Shown here: piece after piece, positions 1-5,380 of the stretch
How the letters are laid out: the number at the start of each line of letters is the position of its first letter
How positions within the stretch are numbered: the stretch's first letter is position 1
Source: Gammaproteobacteria bacterium
GTDB taxonomy: Bacteria; Pseudomonadota; Gammaproteobacteria; Steroidobacterales; Steroidobacteraceae
Direction of reading: 5' to 3'
Assembly: GCA_003156695.1 (NCBI GenBank)
Contig: PMHN01000109.1
Span: forward strand, 1-5,380
DNA: 5,380 nt
Program-made: the position numbers and the translations under genes
The notes under the pieces: model-generated
What the model was told of the DNA's origin: nothing
The model's database searches: none
The model's input: only the letters and a program-made list of their open reading frames with translations

Positions 1-746
1 TCGCGCATGATGCGCGCGTGCATCGCGGGCGTGACCACTGGTGCCGGCGAGTAAGCCCCCATGCCACCGGTGTTGGGTCCCTGATCGGCATCCTGCAGCC
101 GCTTGTGATCCTGAGAGGTAGCGAGTGGCAGGGCGTGCTCGCCGTCGGCCATGACGATGAAGCTCGCTTCCTCACCTGCCAGGAACTCCTCGATCACCAC
201 CTCGCGGCCGGCGGCGCCGAACTGGCCGCCAAACATCGCCTGCGCGGCCGTCACCGCCGCGGCGGTCGACTCTGCAATCACGACGCCCTTGCCGGCCGCA
301 AGCCCGCTTGCCTTGACGACCAGGGGCGCGCGCTGACTGCGCACCCAGGCGGTATCGAAGCTCTCGGACGTGAAGGTCCGCGAGCGCGCCGTCGGTATGC
401 CATGGCGCCGCAGAAACTCCTTGGCGAAGGCCTTCGAGCCTTCGAGCTGCGAGGGCGCCTGGCGCGGCCCGAAGCATGCAAGACCCTGCGCCGCGAAGGC
501 GTCGACCACGCCTGCTACCAGCGGCGCCTCGGGTCCGATGATGGTGAGGTCGACACGTTGCGCCGTGGCCAGCCGCACCAGCGCGTCGATGTCCTCGGCG
601 GCCACGCTCAGGTTGCGCACCTTCGGCTCGCTCGCCGTGCCGGCATTGCCGGGCGCCACCAGGACTTCGGTCACGCGCGGCGAAGCTGCGCACTTCCACG
701 CGAGTGCGTGTTCACGTCCGCCGCCGCCGACGAGCAGGACTTTCAC
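1..746 (-). CDS. purD: phosphoribosylamine-glycine ligase (GAR synthetase), 5' part, runs off the window
   Basis: PurD joins glycine to 5-phosphoribosylamine with ATP, giving GAR, the second step of de novo purine synthesis in the cytosol. The 248 visible codons read without interruption from GTG at 746. The N-terminal domain opens with [17 protein letters not shown], then APGNAGT (31-37) and GPEAPLV (71-77). The ATP-grasp part shows [11 protein letters not shown] (101-111), HGIPTA (115-120), [12 protein letters not shown] (145-156), [12 protein letters not shown] (185-196), SQDHKR (211-216) and [12 protein letters not shown] (223-234), all classic PurD landmarks. The family is about 425-430 residues, so the last ~180, including the rest of the ATP-grasp catalytic site, lie beyond position 1. 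GTG is chosen because it places the MKVLLVG strand at the terminus, as in relatives; no in-frame ATG lies nearby and no good Shine-Dalgarno precedes it. It follows purH by 19 bases and is probably translated by coupling. Confidence 0.97.
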   Translation of the reverse strand, partial: MKVLLVGGGGREHALAWKCAASPRVTEVLVAPGNAGTASEPKVRNLSVAAEDIDALVRLATAQRVDLTIIGPEAPLVAGVVDAFAAQGLACFGPRQAPSQLEGSKAFAKEFLRRHGIPTARSRTFTSESFDTAWVRSQRAPLVVKASGLAAGKGVVIAESTAAAVTAAQAMFGGQFGAAGREVVIEEFLAGEEASFIVMADGEHALPLATSQDHKRLQDADQGPNTGGMGAYSPAPVVTPAMHARIMR

Positions 747-766
747 TGCTGGGGCAACCGGCGCAT
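743..766 (-). other. seven-codon mini-ORF bridging the purH stop and purD start
   Basis: The ATG at 766-764 shares its A with the purH stop (TGATG). The reading frame MRRLPQQ then ends at a TGA (745-743) that overlaps the purD GTG start (746-744) as GTGA. Ribosomes ending purH could therefore restart at once, translate seven codons and end exactly on the purD start. The layout is seen directly; a role as a re-initiation relay is inference. It could equally be chance, since short ORFs of this size are common. No recognisable Shine-Dalgarno serves purD itself. Confidence 0.35.
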
Positions 767-2331
767 CAGTGCCGGAAATGCCGTATGCCGGTGAACACCA
801 TCGCCATGCCATGTGCATCAGCGGCGGCGATCACTTCCGCGTCGCGCACACTGCCGCCGGGAGAGATCACCGCGCGGATCCCGTAGCCCGCGGCGACGTC
901 GAGATTGTCGCGGAACGGGAAAAAAGCGTCCGATGCCATCACCGCTGCCTCCACGCTGAGCTTTTCATCGCTCGCCTTCATGGCGGCAACGCGCGTCGAG
1001 TACACGCGGCTCATCTGGCCGGCGCCGACGCCGATGGTGGCGCAGTCACGGGCAAACACGATGGCGTTGGATTTCACGAACTTGCACACGCGCCACGCGA
1101 AGCGCAGGTCGCGCAGCTCCCCCGCCGAGGGCTGGCGGCGCGTAGGTATCGTCAGCTGGGATTCCGTCAGGTCCGCAAGATCGCGCGACTGCAGCAGCAA
1201 CCCCGCGGTCACGCTGCGGAATTCGAGTGCGCCACCGGCGCTGGCCTTGAGGTCGCCAAGCTCGAGCACGCGCACATTGGGCTTGCCCGCCAGCAGCCGC
1301 GCCGCAGCCGCGTGCACGGCCGGCGCGGCGAGGACTTCCACGAACTGCCGCTCGATGATCGCCTTCGCGGTCGCTGCATCCAGCTCACGATTGAAGGCGA
1401 TGATGCCGCCGAACGCGGACGTCGGGTCGGTGCGGTACGCGCCCTCGTAAGCCTCCAGCAGCGTGGCGCCAAGGGCGACCCCGCACGGGTTCGCGTGCTT
1501 GACGATGACGCAGGCTGCCTGCGCAAACTGGCGCACGCACTCGATGGCCGTGTCCGCGTCCGCGATATTGTTAAACGACAGATCCTTGCCCTGCAGCACG
1601 CGCGCGGTGGCGACGCTCGCGCCTGTGGCTGCCGGCTCGCGGTAGAACGCGGCCGCCTGGTGCGGGTTCTCCCCGTAGCGCAGGTCCTGCACCTTGTCGA
1701 ACACCAGGGGAAGGGTGGCGGGAAATGGCTCGCCGGGAAGCGCGTGATGCTCCGACAGGTATCTCGCCACCATGGTGTCGTAGCGCGCTGTGTGGGCGAA
1801 GGCCTTGGCGGCGAGCCGGCTGCGCAGGGCGAGTTCACTGCTGCCGTGGTGGGCGTCGAGCTCCGCGAGTACCGCCGCGTAGTCGGCCGGGTCCACCACT
1901 ACCAGCACGGATTCATGATTCTTCGCGGCCGCACGCACCATGGCCGGTCCGCCGATGTCGATGTTCTCGACGGCGTCCGCGTAACTGCAGTCCGGGCGGG
2001 CGACCGTTTGCGCGAACGGATAGAGGTTGACCACCACCAGATCAATAGGGGCGATGCCGTGCTGCGCCATGACCGCATCGTCCACTCCCCGGCGGCCGAG
2101 AAGTCCGCCATGGATCTTCGGATGCAGCGTCTTGACCCGGCCGTCCATGATCTCGGGAAAACCGGTGTAACTGGCGACCTCGCGCGCCGCAACGCCGCCG
2201 TCAGCCAGCAGACGCGCGGTACCGCCGGTGGAGAGGATTTCAATGTTGCGTTGCGCGAGCGCGCGCGCGAACTCGATGAGCCCGGTCTTGTCGGAGACCG
2301 AGAGCAGGGCGCGACGAACTGCAGGAGTCAT
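766..2331 (-). CDS. purH: bifunctional AICAR formyltransferase / IMP cyclohydrolase
   Basis: PurH formylates AICAR using 10-formyltetrahydrofolate, then closes the ring to IMP: the last two steps of de novo purine synthesis, in the cytosol. Numbering below is from the alternative GTG at 2340 (524 aa); subtract 3 for the ATG start used here (521 aa). The N-terminal MGS-like cyclohydrolase domain shows [12 protein letters not shown] (9-20), STGGTARLL (37-45), [14 protein letters not shown] (66-79), NLYPF (105-109) and [18 protein letters not shown] (125-142). The transformylase part shows RYGENPHQ (221-228), the Lys-His pair of VKHANPCG (K281, H282), [10 protein letters not shown] (308-317), KFVKSNAIV (420-428), GAGQMSRV (439-446), [10 protein letters not shown] (469-478), PGGSVRD (494-500) and the typical end RHFRH. 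Length matches the family (E. coli 529). ATG at 2331 is preferred because a GGGGG stretch (2346-2342) sits 10 bases upstream; it is only 1 base from the GTG. It follows fis and precedes purD in the same operon. Confidence 0.97.
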   Translation of the reverse strand: MTPAVRRALLSVSDKTGLIEFARALAQRNIEILSTGGTARLLADGGVAAREVASYTGFPEIMDGRVKTLHPKIHGGLLGRRGVDDAVMAQHGIAPIDLVVVNLYPFAQTVARPDCSYADAVENIDIGGPAMVRAAAKNHESVLVVVDPADYAAVLAELDAHHGSSELALRSRLAAKAFAHTARYDTMVARYLSEHHALPGEPFPATLPLVFDKVQDLRYGENPHQAAAFYREPAATGASVATARVLQGKDLSFNNIADADTAIECVRQFAQAACVIVKHANPCGVALGATLLEAYEGAYRTDPTSAFGGIIAFNRELDAATAKAIIERQFVEVLAAPAVHAAAARLLAGKPNVRVLELGDLKASAGGALEFRSVTAGLLLQSRDLADLTESQLTIPTRRQPSAGELRDLRFAWRVCKFVKSNAIVFARDCATIGVGAGQMSRVYSTRVAAMKASDEKLSVEAAVMASDAFFPFRDNLDVAAGYGIRAVISPGGSVRDAEVIAAADAHGMAMVFTGIRHFRH

Positions 2332-2358
2332 GGGCTTCACGCCCCCGGATTCAGGACA

Positions 2359-2652
2359 TCAGGAGCCGGCAAGTCCAAACTGCTTCAGTTTCTTGCGCAG
2401 CGTGCCGCGGTTGATCCCCAGGATCACGGCGGCGCGGCTCTGATTGCCTTCGGCGTAGTTGAGCACCACGCGAAACAGCGGCTCTTCGACCTCGCGCAGC
2501 ACCAGGTCATACAGGTGCGCGGGCCGGTGGCCATTCAGGCTGGTGAAATATTCGCTCAACGCCCGCTCGGCGTGATTACGCAGCGGCAAGTCCCGGCCGT
2601 TCAGCCGGCTGGCGGCGGACTCACGAGCGCGCGTCTTTTTCTTGGCCGTCAT
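2359..2652 (-). CDS. fis: DNA-binding protein Fis
   Basis: Fis is a small homodimeric nucleoid-associated protein that bends DNA and regulates rRNA, tRNA and many other promoters in fast-growing Gammaproteobacteria. The product is 97 residues, against 98 in E. coli. The core helices are clear: ALSEYFTSLNG (31-41), LYDLVLREVEEPLF (47-60), VVLNYAEGNQSRAA (62-75), and the helix-turn-helix recognition part GINRGTLRKKLKQFGL (79-94), nearly identical to E. coli, including the DNA-contacting Asn-Arg-x-Thr-x-Arg-Lys-Lys pattern. The N-terminus (MTAKKKTRARESAASR) is unlike enteric Fis: basic, and without an obvious match to the hairpin arm that activates Hin-type recombinases. ATG at 2652 has a GGGGGA ribosome site 6 bases upstream. 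It lies 24 bases after dusB, as in the known dusB-fis operons. The broader alternative, an NtrC-type C-terminal HTH, is excluded by length and context. Confidence 0.97.
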   Translation of the reverse strand: MTAKKKTRARESAASRLNGRDLPLRNHAERALSEYFTSLNGHRPAHLYDLVLREVEEPLFRVVLNYAEGNQSRAAVILGINRGTLRKKLKQFGLAGS

Positions 2653-2657
2653 GTGGG

Positions 2658-2664
2658 ATCCCCC
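2658..2664 (-). promoter_or_regulatory. ribosome binding site of fis
   Basis: In the 24-base dusB-fis gap the sense strand reads GGGGGAT, and GGGGGA ends 6 bases before the fis ATG. It is a G-rich Shine-Dalgarno variant, not a perfect GGAGG. It overlaps a small palindrome, GGGATCCC (2662-2655), too tight to form a hairpin. It supports ATG 2652 as the start. Confidence 0.6.
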
Positions 2665-2676
2665 AAAGACTCTGCG

Positions 2677-3666
2677 TCAGGCCGCTACCGCAGCCTGGCC
2701 CACCCAAAAATCAAAATGTTTAAGCGCCTGCGCGAACTGTGCGGCGGTACTCAGAGCCCCCATTAGTTCCCGACGAACCTGCGCGGGATCGTCGAGCAGC
2801 TGCTCGCAGTACCAGCCGAGATGTTTGCGCGCAATCCGGACTCCAGTCTCCTCGCCGTAGAAGCAGTAAACGGAATCCAGATGCGCGAGGATCATATCAC
2901 GCACCTCGGCGCGCAGAAGCTGCGGCGGCGTTTTTTCCACACGAAGATGGGCGTTGACAGCGCCGAATATCCATGGCGCGCCGTGACTTGCGCGGCCGAT
3001 CATTACTCCGTCTGCGCCGGTGAAATCAAGTACGTCGCGTGCTTTTTTTGCTGTGGTGATGTCGCCGTTCGCGAAAACCGGAATCGTGACGCTCGCCTTG
3101 ATCACGCGGATCGTTTCGTACTCCGCTTCGCCCTGATAAAAATCCGCGCGCGTGCGGCCGTGCACGGCGAGTGCCGCTATGCCGCACGCTTGTGCGATGC
3201 GTGCAATGTTCGCGCCATTCCTGTGCTCGCGATCCCAGCCGGTGCGGATTTTTAGAGTGACCGGCACGGCGGCGGCACGCACGACGGTGTCGAGAATGCG
3301 CGCCACCAGCGCCTCGTCCATGAGCAGCGCCGATCCGCAGAGTTTCCCGCAGACTTTTTTTGCCGGGCAGCCCATGTTCAGGTCGATGATCTGCGCCCCG
3401 AGTGCGACATTGAGGCGCGCGGCTTCGGCGAGCGCCTGCGGGTCGGCACCGGCGAGCTGCACGACCCGCGGCTCGGGCTCGCCTTCGTGGTTCATGCGCT
3501 GCCGCGACTTGGGCGTACTCCACAGGCGCGTGTCCGCGGTCAGCATCTCCGAGGCAGCGAGTCCAGCGCCAAGCTTGCGGCACAGGATCCGGAACGGCCG
3601 ATCCGTTACCCCGGCCATCGGAGCGAGCACCGCGTTCGAGGGCAGCAGATATGGTCCGATGCGCAA
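2677..3666 (-). CDS. dusB: tRNA-dihydrouridine synthase B
   Basis: DusB is an FMN enzyme that uses NADPH to reduce uridine to dihydrouridine in the D-loop of tRNAs (U17 in E. coli). The 329-residue product (E. coli 321) begins MRIGPYLLPSNAVLAPMAGVTDRPFR, the flavin-binding start of the TIM barrel. SEMLTAD (39-45) and the catalytic cysteine C100 in DLNMGCPAKKV (95-105) follow. FMN and tRNA residues are in TLKIRTGW (137-144, K139), VHGRTR (168-173), ANGDI (199-203) and MIGRASHGAPWIF (222-234). The C-terminal helical tRNA-binding domain contains FYGEETGVRIARKHLGWY (269-286). The RKHLGWY element and the dusB-fis order favour DusB over DusA or DusC. The start is TTG at 3666, supported by a strong AAGAGGT ribosome site and by the conserved MRIG terminus; the next in-frame ATG (Met18) would remove the first barrel strand. 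It lies 14 bases after the zinc-ribbon gene. Two A7 runs and one A6 run stand out in this GC-rich gene. Confidence 0.97.
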   Translation of the reverse strand: MRIGPYLLPSNAVLAPMAGVTDRPFRILCRKLGAGLAASEMLTADTRLWSTPKSRQRMNHEGEPEPRVVQLAGADPQALAEAARLNVALGAQIIDLNMGCPAKKVCGKLCGSALLMDEALVARILDTVVRAAAVPVTLKIRTGWDREHRNGANIARIAQACGIAALAVHGRTRADFYQGEAEYETIRVIKASVTIPVFANGDITTAKKARDVLDFTGADGVMIGRASHGAPWIFGAVNAHLRVEKTPPQLLRAEVRDMILAHLDSVYCFYGEETGVRIARKHLGWYCEQLLDDPAQVRRELMGALSTAAQFAQALKHFDFWVGQAAVAA

Positions 3667-3671
3667 GGGGT

Positions 3672-3678
3672 ACCTCTT
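3672..3678 (-). promoter_or_regulatory. strong ribosome binding site deciding the TTG start of dusB
   Basis: The sense strand reads AAGAGGT just after the upstream gene's TAG stop (3683-3681), and GAGG ends 6 bases before TTG 3666-3664. This near-consensus site is the best Shine-Dalgarno at any junction in the window. It decides for the rare TTG start. The strong site may compensate for the weak start codon; that is inference. Confidence 0.75.
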
Positions 3679-3680
3679 TT

Positions 3681-5006
3681 CTACCGCGCGGTGACGTCGT
3701 TGGCGCAGGCGATCCCGCCACCACTCGCGGGCAGACAGGCATCGAGCTCGAATCCCACCGCGCTGGTACCCGGATCGACGAAGGCCATCTCGGCGTCGAT
3801 GCGCTGCCCGGCGCCAAGAAGCGCCGAAGCGGGTACGGCGCCGGGGACGTAGAACTGCGGCTGCACGTCGCGCGCGGCAATGCGGTTGCCGAAACGATCC
3901 TGCAGCGTGACCCGCAGAAGCGGCAGCGGTTGCGGCTGCTGGCCGGCATTCTTGATGCTCGCGCGCACCGTGATATGACCGGGATTCCCCGGATCCACGG
4001 ACGCGCCGAGTTGCCGCACGTCGTAGCTGTGCAGATCCCAGTGCGGCTTGAGCGTCACGCCGAGTGAGCGATACAGGGCCGTCAGCGGGTGGTTGAAACT
4101 CGCGCTCGCTGCCAGATCATCCCGATAGTGGTTCACGATCTGCGCAACGAGCAGTACCACGGCGCCGAGCGTGCCCAGGAGCCACAGGTACGGTGGCCGG
4201 GGGATCAAATGCTCTTCGGCGTCCGGGATATCCGCCGCAGGCGGCGCCTCGCGTTTGCGCAGGTGTTCGTGCACCAGTGCGCGCACGCTGGGCGCATCAC
4301 GCTCGGGATCCGGTCGCGCGTGCGGCACCGCGTGCCGTAAGTCCGCCGTTCTCGCGGGCGCCGGCCGTGACGCGGCCGCCGTGGCTACAGGACCGTGCGC
4401 CGCGGCAGCGTCCGCCAGCGCAGGCAAGGGCGTGGGCTCGGGTGTCGGTGCGGGCGCGGCTGCTGCGAGCGTTGCAGCGCCTGCATCGGCCTGGATGATC
4501 GCGGACAGAAAGTCCGCATCGATTTCCACTTCGACCAGCCCGTCCGGCTCGGGCTTCAACTCCAGCACCGGTTCTTGATTTGCCGCGACCATCGCCTTGA
4601 ACGAACCCGTCGCCGCCTCCCATTGCGGATCCGGTCGCGGCTGCACGAACACTGATTCCGCATTGGTTGTGTCGGGATTGAATTCGAGCGCCTCCTCGGG
4701 AATGGCATCCAGGTCCGGGACCGCCGCGGGGTCCTCGGCTGCCGCTGGCGCGGGCGCCGGCGACGCCTCCGGCAGTGCGCCAGGTTCCGCCCCGACGCCT
4801 GGCAGAGCGGGTGACGGCGACAACGACGCCGAGGGTGGTGGCGAAGACGCGGGCTCGGGGCTGGCGCCGTGGCGCTCCTCGGTCAGCCGCGCGAGCGCGT
4901 TGAACACGCTGGAACAGCGGCCGCATCGCACATAGCCCTGGGCCACGCGCAGATCGGCAGCGGACACCGCCAGCGTGAGGGCGCACTTGGGACAAATGGT
5001 GAACAT
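3681..5006 (-). CDS. zinc-ribbon and DUF3426 single-pass membrane protein, function unknown
   Basis: A 441-residue protein of unknown function. Residues 1-36 form an MJ0042-type zinc ribbon: MFTICPKCALTL, then GYVRCGRCSSVFNAL, with C5, C8, C28 and C31 as the four zinc ligands. Residues 47-260 are low complexity, rich in Pro and Ala with an acidic middle (about 91-175), probably disordered. One membrane helix follows at about 273-293 (YLWLLGTLGAVVLLVAQIV), with Arg/Lys before it (R250, K251, R252, R270), so the ribbon should face the cytoplasm. The C-terminal part (about 294-441) fits DUF3426, a probable periplasmic beta domain, with HWDLHSYDVRQL, ITVRASIKNAGQQPQPLPLLRVTLQDRFGN and VPASALLGAGQRI regions typical of it. 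C424 and C434 could form a disulfide there. The ATG is fixed by the ribbon, although no clear ribosome site precedes it. It lies 22 bases after prmA and 14 before dusB, a context kept in many Gammaproteobacteria. Domain call firm, function open. Confidence 0.93.
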   Translation of the reverse strand: MFTICPKCALTLAVSAADLRVAQGYVRCGRCSSVFNALARLTEERHGASPEPASSPPPSASLSPSPALPGVGAEPGALPEASPAPAPAAAEDPAAVPDLDAIPEEALEFNPDTTNAESVFVQPRPDPQWEAATGSFKAMVAANQEPVLELKPEPDGLVEVEIDADFLSAIIQADAGAATLAAAAPAPTPEPTPLPALADAAAAHGPVATAAASRPAPARTADLRHAVPHARPDPERDAPSVRALVHEHLRKREAPPAADIPDAEEHLIPRPPYLWLLGTLGAVVLLVAQIVNHYRDDLAASASFNHPLTALYRSLGVTLKPHWDLHSYDVRQLGASVDPGNPGHITVRASIKNAGQQPQPLPLLRVTLQDRFGNRIAARDVQPQFYVPGAVPASALLGAGQRIDAEMAFVDPGTSAVGFELDACLPASGGGIACANDVTAR

Positions 5007-5028
5007 GGGAACTTAAGCCCGCGGCCGG

Positions 5029-5380
5029 TCAGTTGCGCCGACCCGCGAGGCACGTCCAACCGTCGCGGTCGCCGAATCGCTCGACATGAAAGCACGCGGC
5101 ATAAGCGGCTGTCACGTCCGCGGCCTCATGGTCCATGAGACCCGCGAGCACGATCTGACCGCCAGGGCGCACGAGGGACGCGAAGGTGGTGGCGAGTTCG
5201 CAAAGTAGTCCCGCGAGGATGTTCGCGAGCAGCACGTCGGCGCCGCGTGGCAGGCCATCCGGGTGCTCGTGAACGTGCACACGACCGGCCACCGCGTTGG
5301 CGAGCGCGTTGCCCTGCGTCGCGATGAGCGCCTGGGGGTCGATATCGAAGCAGTGCACCGCAACCGCCCCGAGTTTCGCG
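5029..5380 (-). CDS. prmA: ribosomal protein L11 methyltransferase, 3' part
   Basis: PrmA uses S-adenosylmethionine to trimethylate ribosomal protein L11. Only the last 116 residues are inside the window; the frame is open to position 5380 and ends with TGA at 5031-5029. The fragment starts AKLGAVAVHCFDIDPQALIAT, matching the second Rossmann strand of PrmA, whose acidic residues (D12, D14 of the fragment) bind the SAM ribose. LLANILAGLLCELA follows (about 51-64), carrying the NILA motif that marks this family, then RPGGQIVLAGLMDHEA and the closing WTCLAGRRN, close to the E. coli end. The missing ~180 residues hold the L11-recognition domain and the Gly-rich SAM loop. A methyltransferase of another family is unlikely given NILAG and the position before the zinc-ribbon gene and dusB. 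Confidence 0.95.
   Translation of the reverse strand, partial: AKLGAVAVHCFDIDPQALIATQGNALANAVAGRVHVHEHPDGLPRGADVLLANILAGLLCELATTFASLVRPGGQIVLAGLMDHEAADVTAAYAACFHVERFGDRDGWTCLAGRRN

Noticed and set aside
172..699. A 175-codon minus-strand frame inside purD
   Set aside because: It is an out-of-frame shadow: the purD frame itself is continuous for 248 codons and matches the family throughout.
370..2766. A 798-codon open frame on the plus strand
   Set aside because: It lies codon-for-codon opposite purH and fis, which share one phase. Its stops would need TTA, CTA or TCA codons in the sense genes, which are rare in this GC-rich DNA. The translation is rich in Arg, His, Gly and Ala, shows no domain, and the opposite strand holds certain genes.
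3026..3949. A 307-codon minus-strand frame overlapping dusB and the zinc-ribbon gene
   Set aside because: It is the shifted frame of dusB and the zinc-ribbon gene; its translation is Arg-rich debris of those sequences with no domain of its own.
4340..4860. Repeat-like GC-rich stretch that might be a repeat array
   Set aside because: The pattern comes from Ala and Pro codons of the low-complexity linker; no constant unit or spacing is present.
4297..4995. A 232-codon minus-strand frame inside the zinc-ribbon gene
   Set aside because: It is an Arg/Gly/Ala-rich out-of-frame reading of the Pro/Ala linker region. The other frame has the zinc ribbon, membrane helix and DUF3426.
5007..5028. Possible promoter or terminator between prmA and the zinc-ribbon gene
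   Set aside because: The 22 bases hold small palindromes (CCGCGG, CTTAAG) but no stem with a T-run and no -35/-10 pair.

Overview
The window carries the middle of one tightly packed, single-direction gene cluster on the minus strand. Read in transcription order (right to left) it is prmA (3' part), a zinc-ribbon/DUF3426 membrane protein, dusB, fis, purH and purD (5' part). Gaps between genes are only 14 to 24 bases (about 27 at fis-purH if the later purH start is used). There is no room for an intergenic promoter, and no hairpin-plus-T-run terminator is visible. No gene on the plus strand is supported. No tRNA, rRNA, CRISPR, insertion sequence or long repeat is seen.

The DNA is very G+C rich (roughly two thirds by eye), with strong G/C preference at third codon positions. 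From memory, the order prmA - zinc-ribbon/DUF3426 gene - dusB - fis - purH - purD is the one found in Pseudomonas and related non-enteric Gammaproteobacteria. Enterics split it into prmA-dusB-fis and a separate purHD, and many Betaproteobacteria split it differently. This is therefore most likely a chromosomal core region of a high-GC gammaproteobacterium; genus cannot be told.

Region by region: 5380-5029 is the C-terminal 116 residues of PrmA, the ribosomal protein L11 methyltransferase. 5006-3681 encodes a 441-residue single-pass membrane protein with an N-terminal Cys4 zinc ribbon and a periplasmic DUF3426 domain, function unknown. 3666-2677 is DusB, a tRNA-dihydrouridine synthase, starting at TTG. 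2652-2359 is Fis, a nucleoid-associated regulator. 2331 (or 2340)-766 is PurH, which performs the last two steps of IMP synthesis. 746-1 is the N-terminal 248 residues of PurD, the GAR synthetase.

The cluster joins translation-related modification (PrmA, DusB), a growth-phase chromosome regulator (Fis) and purine synthesis (PurH, PurD), which fits coordinated expression during fast growth. The region is essentially ordinary core genome and I find no new system. The points most worth a second look are a seven-codon mini-ORF that exactly bridges the purH stop and the purD start, the uncharacterised zinc-ribbon protein, and the TTG start and A7 tracts of dusB.
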